Source of the DNA: Agriotes lineatus
Taxonomy: Eukaryota; Arthropoda; Insecta; Coleoptera; Elateridae
Length of the DNA: 64,000 bases
Direction of reading: 5' to 3'
NCBI GenBank assembly: GCA_940337035.1
Contig: OW679203.1
Span: 80,863,061-80,927,060, forward strand
Shown: piece after piece, positions 58,640 through 64,000 of the stretch
Numbering within the stretch: the stretch's first letter is position 1
Layout of the letters: every line of letters starts with the position of its first letter
The notes under the pieces: generated by a model
Told to the model about the DNA's origin: nothing
The model's database searches: none
What the model saw: only the letters and a program-made list of their open reading frames with translations
Made by a program: the position numbers and the translations under genes

Positions 58640-59160
58640 CACTTCAAAGCTAAAATTGTTCCCAAACATGCTATGGCAAGAGCTATACACGAAAAACTAC
58701 GAGGGCTTAGAAAAAACTATGGCACACTCGACAGCATCTTTACATTGAAACAGATCGCTCAATAAGATATGAAGCTCAACTCAAGCAAAGTGTATAAACA
58801 CTTTGCTCATAGCATATCTCATATCACTTGGAGCAACAAATTCATGAAATCACAGAAAGCAATTTATAAGAGACCATAAAATATAATGACAAACGCAGCG
58901 GAAACGAAAAGAACAACATAAATGATGAGGGTAACGGAAATGAAAGCACTGAAATCCATGCTTGTAGTGACGCCACAAGAAATACTACGAAATTCAGAAA
59001 AATTTTGTAGATATGGTAAAATAAACGAGAACTAGACGTAGCGAGTGGAATGAACATATGACAAAGATGGAAGACACACAAATAGTTAAGATGTTAAAAC
59101 AACAAACCACCTGGAAAAATACAGCAGAGTTGTTTACAACAAGATGAATCCAAAGTTAGT
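58640..59160 (+). mobile_element. Decayed LINE: polymerase start and C-terminus
   Basis: Near 58694-58765 the strand reads LRGLRKNYGTLDSIFTLKQI, matching the Q-GFR-GR-TTD-IF-LRQ block of LINE polymerases. The middle of the enzyme is missing. It resumes with IYKRP and TNAAETKR (about 58860-58900), MRVTEMKALKSMLVVTPQEI (about 58925) and, in another frame, RSEWNEHMTKMEDTQIVKML (about 59040-59100), matching the TEMKVLR-I-G-T, and RR--WNEHI-RM----VK blocks at the family's C-terminus. Same family as 40630-40730 and 49470-49890. Confidence 0.65.
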
Positions 59161-59284
59161 CCTTCAATGGAACGATTAAGAAACATGTTTCAATATCAAA
59201 AAAAAATAATAATAAGGAAACCAAAATATTAAATATGTTTCGACATGAACTGCTCGTATAGATTCCAGTCTAAGAATGGCCACG

Positions 59285-59520
59285 TGCAACTCTGAAATCG
59301 CTTGTTTGACTAATATGTTCTACCTGTGATGACATATGGTTCTCAAACATAGGCCATGACTAAACAAAAATTAAGGGTAACTCAAGGATCCATGGAGCGT
59401 CAAATAATCGGTATACCTGAAAAAGGTAGCAAACGAATTTACTACATTAGAACTGATATCTGCTCTATATAAAGATAAAAGGTTATCTAATAGTGTATTA
59501 CAGCGATGGCAACGCAAAAA
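59285..59520 (+). mobile_element. RTE-like LINE fragment
   Basis: From about 59310 the + strand reads VLPVMTYGSQT, a stop, AMTKQKLRVTQGSMERQIIG and IPEKGSK, which fits the CVLPVLTYG-ETW-LTK---KLRVTQRAMER-MLGVSLRDRI block of a common arthropod LINE. A further frame (MATQKKSST) near 59500 may belong to it. Separate from the neighbouring fragment at 58640-59160, whose family has a different ending. The fragment at 44730-44985 comes from the next part of the same kind of protein. Confidence 0.65.
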
Positions 59521-61044
59521 AAATCCTCCACTAATGCCTTTAACACGTACTCAAGGCTTCGAATGGATTTGAGAGGCACAAAATCTAAGCTATGATGAGC
59601 GAGAAATCGACGGAATATGCTCGATGGGATAAGAGATGAGACAGTTTCCAGTTTAAATGCAAGAGCATAAAACGGTACATGACCCAGCTCCACCTGACGT
59701 CAGGTGTAGTAATTAATAATCTTTCAATAGCGAACCACACTATACGTTTATGTATTGTAAGTATCGTAAGTAAATTCAGTTAAGCTTTGAATTTCCACCA
59801 GCGCGAGGGTGTGAACCACGTAATTCTGTGAATACAGTTTTTAGCGAGTTGCCGGAAGTAGCTTGCATAAGCACTAAACGACATTGTGAACCGCACTCTC
59901 GCGCAGAAGTGCGTTCGTAGTGCGATACTTAAGGAAAGTAATTCACCCCCTTACGTTGCCAAGCTTCCCAGCGCCAAACAAACTGACTTTTGCCTGGAAA
60001 TTAAAAAGAGCCCCGGCTTCAAGAGTGTACTTTCGAAACATGTTTCAACATAATTCAGCGTGTCCCGAAAGCAGCAAATTCAAATACAAACTGAAAGTAT
60101 CGTCGAAAAAAATGGCGCCGTCATTAAAATCGGACGGAAACAAAGAGCCAGCACCGTGGAGAAGCCTGCCCCAAATGTAAAGCTAGACATTGACATTCTT
60201 AAATGCAAGACAAATTGATATGTTTCAGTTTTTTGGAATTTTCAAAAATAGAGTATTGCATCATATTGCGTATCAAAACCGAGAGGCGATGTGGAACCGC
60301 CTTGTTATTGTTTCTACTCGTAACGTCAAGCCGGATTTTCGGCGTGCGTATCAGCCAGATTTTACACATCACGGCGCGACGGCGGACTTCGATGCAGGAT
60401 AATATTTGAGTATAGAGTCATTGTTTTGGTGTCTTCTAGTGTTAATCTATTGCACACCGCTATATTTAGGAATGACCATTTGTTCTAGAGTTTAATAATA
60501 TTTTATTTATTGTTTTATATATGTCTCACCGAATGCTAGCAGATTTATTTAAATACACGCTTGGAGCATATATTTTCAGTGTTACAAGCCAGATTGGATC
60601 AACTTCCAAAGCTTTGATGAGTTGATTTCTGCGTAACCACGACTGGGGTAGAGGTAATAGGCGGTTATTGCAAACTGAGCTAGCTAGGTAAACAAACAAG
60701 ACGTAAAGTGACGTCGTATTACGAAAAAGAAACCCAACGACGGCGTTACTTAAAGCTACCTTACAAACATTGCCGTCAGAGTAAAGTTATCTACTTATTC
60801 CCAAATCAGATCATTATTGAATGTGTTCAAGGTATCTCTAAAATAGGTTAGGGTTATTTCCGAGCACACCGGAAGGAGCCGGATGACTTTGGCTGCGTTG
60901 ACAGAAACGAAATTTTTGTGTGCGCTCCTTGAGCTTCCCTTCTTTGATAGAATTTGATGCAAAGACGTGTTATCCATTCTTAATATTATTATTGTTCTAT
61001 CAGCAACTCAATGTAAAAAATAAAATCAAATGGGGTGCAGTATA
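59521..61044. other. Unassigned sequence with a GC-richer island
   Basis: The part 59800-60400 is richer in GC and CpG. An 86-codon plus frame at 59920-60180 and overlapping frames at 60190-60409 have no known domain. ATGGCGCCG at 60113 sits in a plausible start context but its frame closes after 22 codons. It could be a promoter or first-exon region; unproven. Confidence 0.4.
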
Positions 61045-61851
61045 CCGGGTGACAATAAAATCAAGGCCATGCCTCTATCTCCGTTACTTACGAATGAATT
61101 TGGATGAAATTTTATACAAGAATACTAGACATAATTTCGGATTGAAATACAAGTATAACCAAAATGGCCGACCTCCGGTTTTACCAGAAATAATACTAAC
61201 TTAGATTTTTTAAATGTATTAACATATATATTTTATGTTTTTCCCTATCTATGACTCAAATTACATACAACAGTGTTACCGAAGTTGGTTAGGTGTTACA
61301 CAGAAATATATAAAAAAACAATTAATTATTTTTCAATTTTAGACAAAGATAAAGTAGTGTATGATACATATCGTTAGATTGATAATTAAATTTGCTGTTT
61401 AATGGCAAGATTGCCCTTAGTAGGTTCCATGAAAAAAAGTGACATTTTCTTAAAAAACGTGTTTAGCAAATTTTAATCATTTATTAAGGGTTTGTTATTG
61501 ACTTTATTGATAAAATAGCTATTATTATGAGTTGCTAGAGTCAATTACAACATATTTTTCCAAGTCACAGACTTGTATGGTAAAAATAAAATTTGAAAAA
61601 AAAATTTTTGAGAAATAAAAAATTTGCATGACTATTATATGTAATTTGACTTATAGATTCCGAAAAACATAAAATATACAGGGTAATCCATTTAAAGATC
61701 AAAGTTGGTGTCATATTCGGTGAAACCGGAAGTCGACCATTTTGACTATCGTTCAATCAGAAATTGTCTAGTATCGTCATATACAATTTTATCCAAATCT
61801 ATTCATAAATAAAGAAGATATAAGCATGGCCCTGGTCTCATTGTCACCCGT
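61045..61851 (-). mobile_element. Long-TIR element (CGGGTGACAATGAG family), copy 2
   Basis: About 807 bp, oriented opposite to the copy at 22389-23163. The left end CCGGGTGACAATAAAATCAA faces CCTGGTCTCATTGTCACCCG. Terminal repeats of about 165-190 bp end inwards near 61215 and at TACAGGGTAATCCATTTAAA (61678). The reverse complement of the middle aligns with copy 1 along its whole length (for instance AAACCCTTAATAAATGATTA and ATCTAACGATATGTATCATA). The 94-codon plus frame at 60920-61204 runs through the left repeat and has no coding meaning. Confidence 0.88.
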
Positions 61852-62039
61852 TATTACAAAAGTAAGAAGATAACCGAGTGCTCCCAGTTCAACCGTTGCG
61901 TTCACTTTCTATAAAAGTGATACAAAGAGTCGTTGAGTTATCTACTGATGAAGTTATCGTCGATAATCGAAATTGCAGCAGACAAGGTCAATAACTCCAC
62001 GCAGAGATAGCAAGCGAGAAATGCAGATAAGTTTGGTCC

Positions 62040-62590
62040 AATTAAAAAAGCTGCGTCTCTACAAGCATCTACAAAATCCAATTATAGCTCATGTTTATAA
62101 TTTTAGCCATTTGTTTATATCAAATCTTTTCAGAGATAGCATTTCGTAATGGATTGCTCAACCAAATTTTTCTGTTTACAGTTGTACAATCGTCGACATG
62201 CTATTTACGCTTTACGGAGATCTACATGAGATCTTTTTCTTTTAACGTTGTGTATATTTATAATAAACTTTCTAATGATTTAAAATGCTTGCCGCTTAAA
62301 ATGTTTAAATTACGTTTAAAAAATGTATTATTAGCTGGTCAGCTTACGCTGGAAATTCGTTTCTAAAATAATGGTAATGCCGGCTGAACGGAAATTCGTC
62401 TGGCTCGACAACCCACATACTCGTTTTTTTCTTTTAGTGTTAGTTAAGTTTTGCACAGGGTTAAGTATAGAAGCAGCAATGGACTACGTCCATATGCTGA
62501 ACTTCGCCCTGTTGCCCCCTCTATTTTTTTTCTTTTCTTTGTACACTGTATGCTAAATAAAGGCATTTATTATTGTTATTATTATTACAC
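62040..62590 (+). mobile_element. LINE 3' end (CR1/Jockey-like tail and 3' UTR)
   Basis: An open frame (62091-62366) ends with YMRSFSFNVVYIYNKLSNDL then KCLPLKMFKLRLKNVL, matching the final block of many LINE ORF2 proteins (RSF-----LWN-LP--I-----FK--LK--L). The stop is at 62364. About 180 bp further, AATAAA at 62556 precedes a TTATTATTGTTATTATTA run to 62586, the kind of simple-repeat end LINEs often carry. The earlier part of the frame is less convincing. Upstream reading (about 62040-62130) may belong to it. Confidence 0.6.
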
Positions 62591-64000
62591 ATGTTGATAG
62601 AAAGCTTTAATTGCTCTAATCGATGAGTATAGGAAGGTATCAGGTATCAGACGTCTTGAAATTTCGCTCAAATTGGACGCACCTCGTCCTTGCCACGGAA
62701 AAACGTTATTGCGCTGATTTCCTTTTTGTTAAAAATAATTTGTCACTGATTTAATTCCATAACCTCGGTTGTGTGCTAATATACTGCTGTGGAGACTTTC
62801 TACACTTTTATATCCAATTAATCAAAGGTGTCAAAACATATTACGCATTCAGCTAGAAATAAGTTTCTACTACAAAACAGATCAAAGTCATTTCCAAAAT
62901 ATTAACTAAATTGTGCGAGGTTTCGCAATCTTAACAACCTTAGAACTACAAGTGTTTGTTCCTAGAAAACAGCGAGTAACTAAACTGCATATCAAGCTTG
63001 ACCCTGTCTTAAGTGTTTCTCACTCCTAAATTGAAGAATTATATCCATTGTTGGCGCTTGCTCAAATCTCCAACATTAAACTTGGGCGATAACAGAAATC
63101 AAGTTCCTGTTTCTACAGCCCCAACGTTCAATTGTCGATGCCACAATGAGACACCAAAGTTCAGATTTGGGAGTGTGGGACATAACTGATAACAGTGTCC
63201 GCGTGTCACTTGTAATATACAAGTCAATAAACTTTATTATAGATGTAAAAACAATTATGTTATAATTTGTTATTAAATATCAGTTTGAGGCAAGTGTTGT
63301 TTATATACTGCACGGATACTGAATTAGATTGAACTAAGCAAAATAGTAATACATTCGTTTATCTTCATTTTTTATTTTGGCACTAAAACTGCGAATAGAA
63401 ATTTTTAAAGCAGTCGAAAATATTGTAGATCTTGTTTTTGATATTTTTTAAAAAGCTCATCAAAATATGTCAAGTAGTATTCGTACTGTCACCTTTTCTT
63501 AAACAATCAGGCGCCGGATTACAGTATTGCATCATATCATTGATGAGACAGAGTACGCAATGACATGGTTCGATTCCGGAAGTCACTCTCGAAATAAGAA
63601 AAATGGTAATCAACGGCGGGTTTCCAAAATTCATTTGTATTTGTGTTTATTAGCAAAATTGCTTGACAGTTTTAGCACCATCTATTGCCATATTACCTGT
63701 AATAATCGAATAGTAGAGAGGTAAAATGATCGTAGCTCAAATAAAAAATAAAGCACCAGTCGTTATAATTACAATATTAATGTTAATTTAACTCGATGGA
63801 GCTCTTCGAGACAGTTATGCTAATCACCAAGAAAATAAAACCATATATTGTGATAAAACAGGGTCTAGAAGCTCCTCTTTTTGGGCCAATAAATGTAATA
63901 ATTGCTCGTTTGTGAATTTTAAATAAAAGCCAATAAGTTAAATTGTGGCTGGTGAAAAGCCAAATGTAATTAATGATACACAAATAAATGGTTGACTCTT
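62591..64000. other. Unassigned sequence
   Basis: No gene, repeat or transposon part recognised up to the end of the window. The longest open frames (63527-63724, plus; 63783-63983, minus) are about 65 codons and show no motif. Confidence 0.5.

Noticed and set aside
1..64000. CRISPR array or bacterial operon
   Set aside because: The tandem repeats lack the short constant repeat and unique spacer pattern, and no genes with bacterial spacing exist; the window is eukaryotic.

Overview
The window looks like eukaryotic, AT-rich, intergenic or intronic DNA from an arthropod, most likely an insect. A beetle is a guess I cannot test here. I found no intact protein-coding gene, no rRNA or tRNA gene and no bacterial-style gene organisation. 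Almost every recognisable coding trace is a decayed non-LTR retrotransposon (LINE) with stops and frameshifts. All LINE calls rest on translating the DNA by eye and recognising hallmark motifs of known families; clade names are tentative.

Layout. Three unrelated tandem arrays dominate the first 38 kb. Array 1 (about 2.15-7.2 kb) has ~90-bp subunits organised into a ~363-bp four-part higher-order repeat that is best preserved in the centre. Array 2 (about 9.6-15.4 kb) has ~255-290-bp pyrimidine-rich units, each with a nested hairpin. Array 3 (about 32.25-38.3 kb) has ~310-bp units with four conserved blocks. Arrays 2 and 3 have been invaded by foldback elements.

Between and after the arrays is a graveyard of transposons. 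There are several small non-autonomous inverted-repeat elements: a 441/442-bp element present once at 15.6 kb and as a tandem trimer at 33.5 kb; three copies of a foldback with an AACCTAACC-rich core; two oppositely oriented copies of a ~780-800-bp long-TIR element; a 0.7-kb and a 1.1-kb foldback; Tc1/mariner-type and hAT-type MITEs. There is one tRNA-derived SINE remnant and LINE fragments at about 17.4, 21.1, 24.9, 25.9, 27.6, 29.3, 40.7, 43, 44.8, 45.3, 48, 49.6, 51, 57.2, 58.9, 59.4 and 62.3 kb. One Jockey-like LINE at 50.4-51.6 kb is split by a later MITE insertion, which gives a clear nesting order.

The rest (notably 1-2.1, 18.3-21, 29.5-31.7, 38.7-40.6, 46-47.9, 53.1-57.1 and 62.6-64 kb) shows nothing I can identify. 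A few GC-richer stretches (7.4-8.0, 23.2-24.1, 41.9-42.25, 45.75-46.4, 56.0-56.7, 59.8-60.4 kb) are the best places to look for exons or promoters, but the sequence alone does not prove any.
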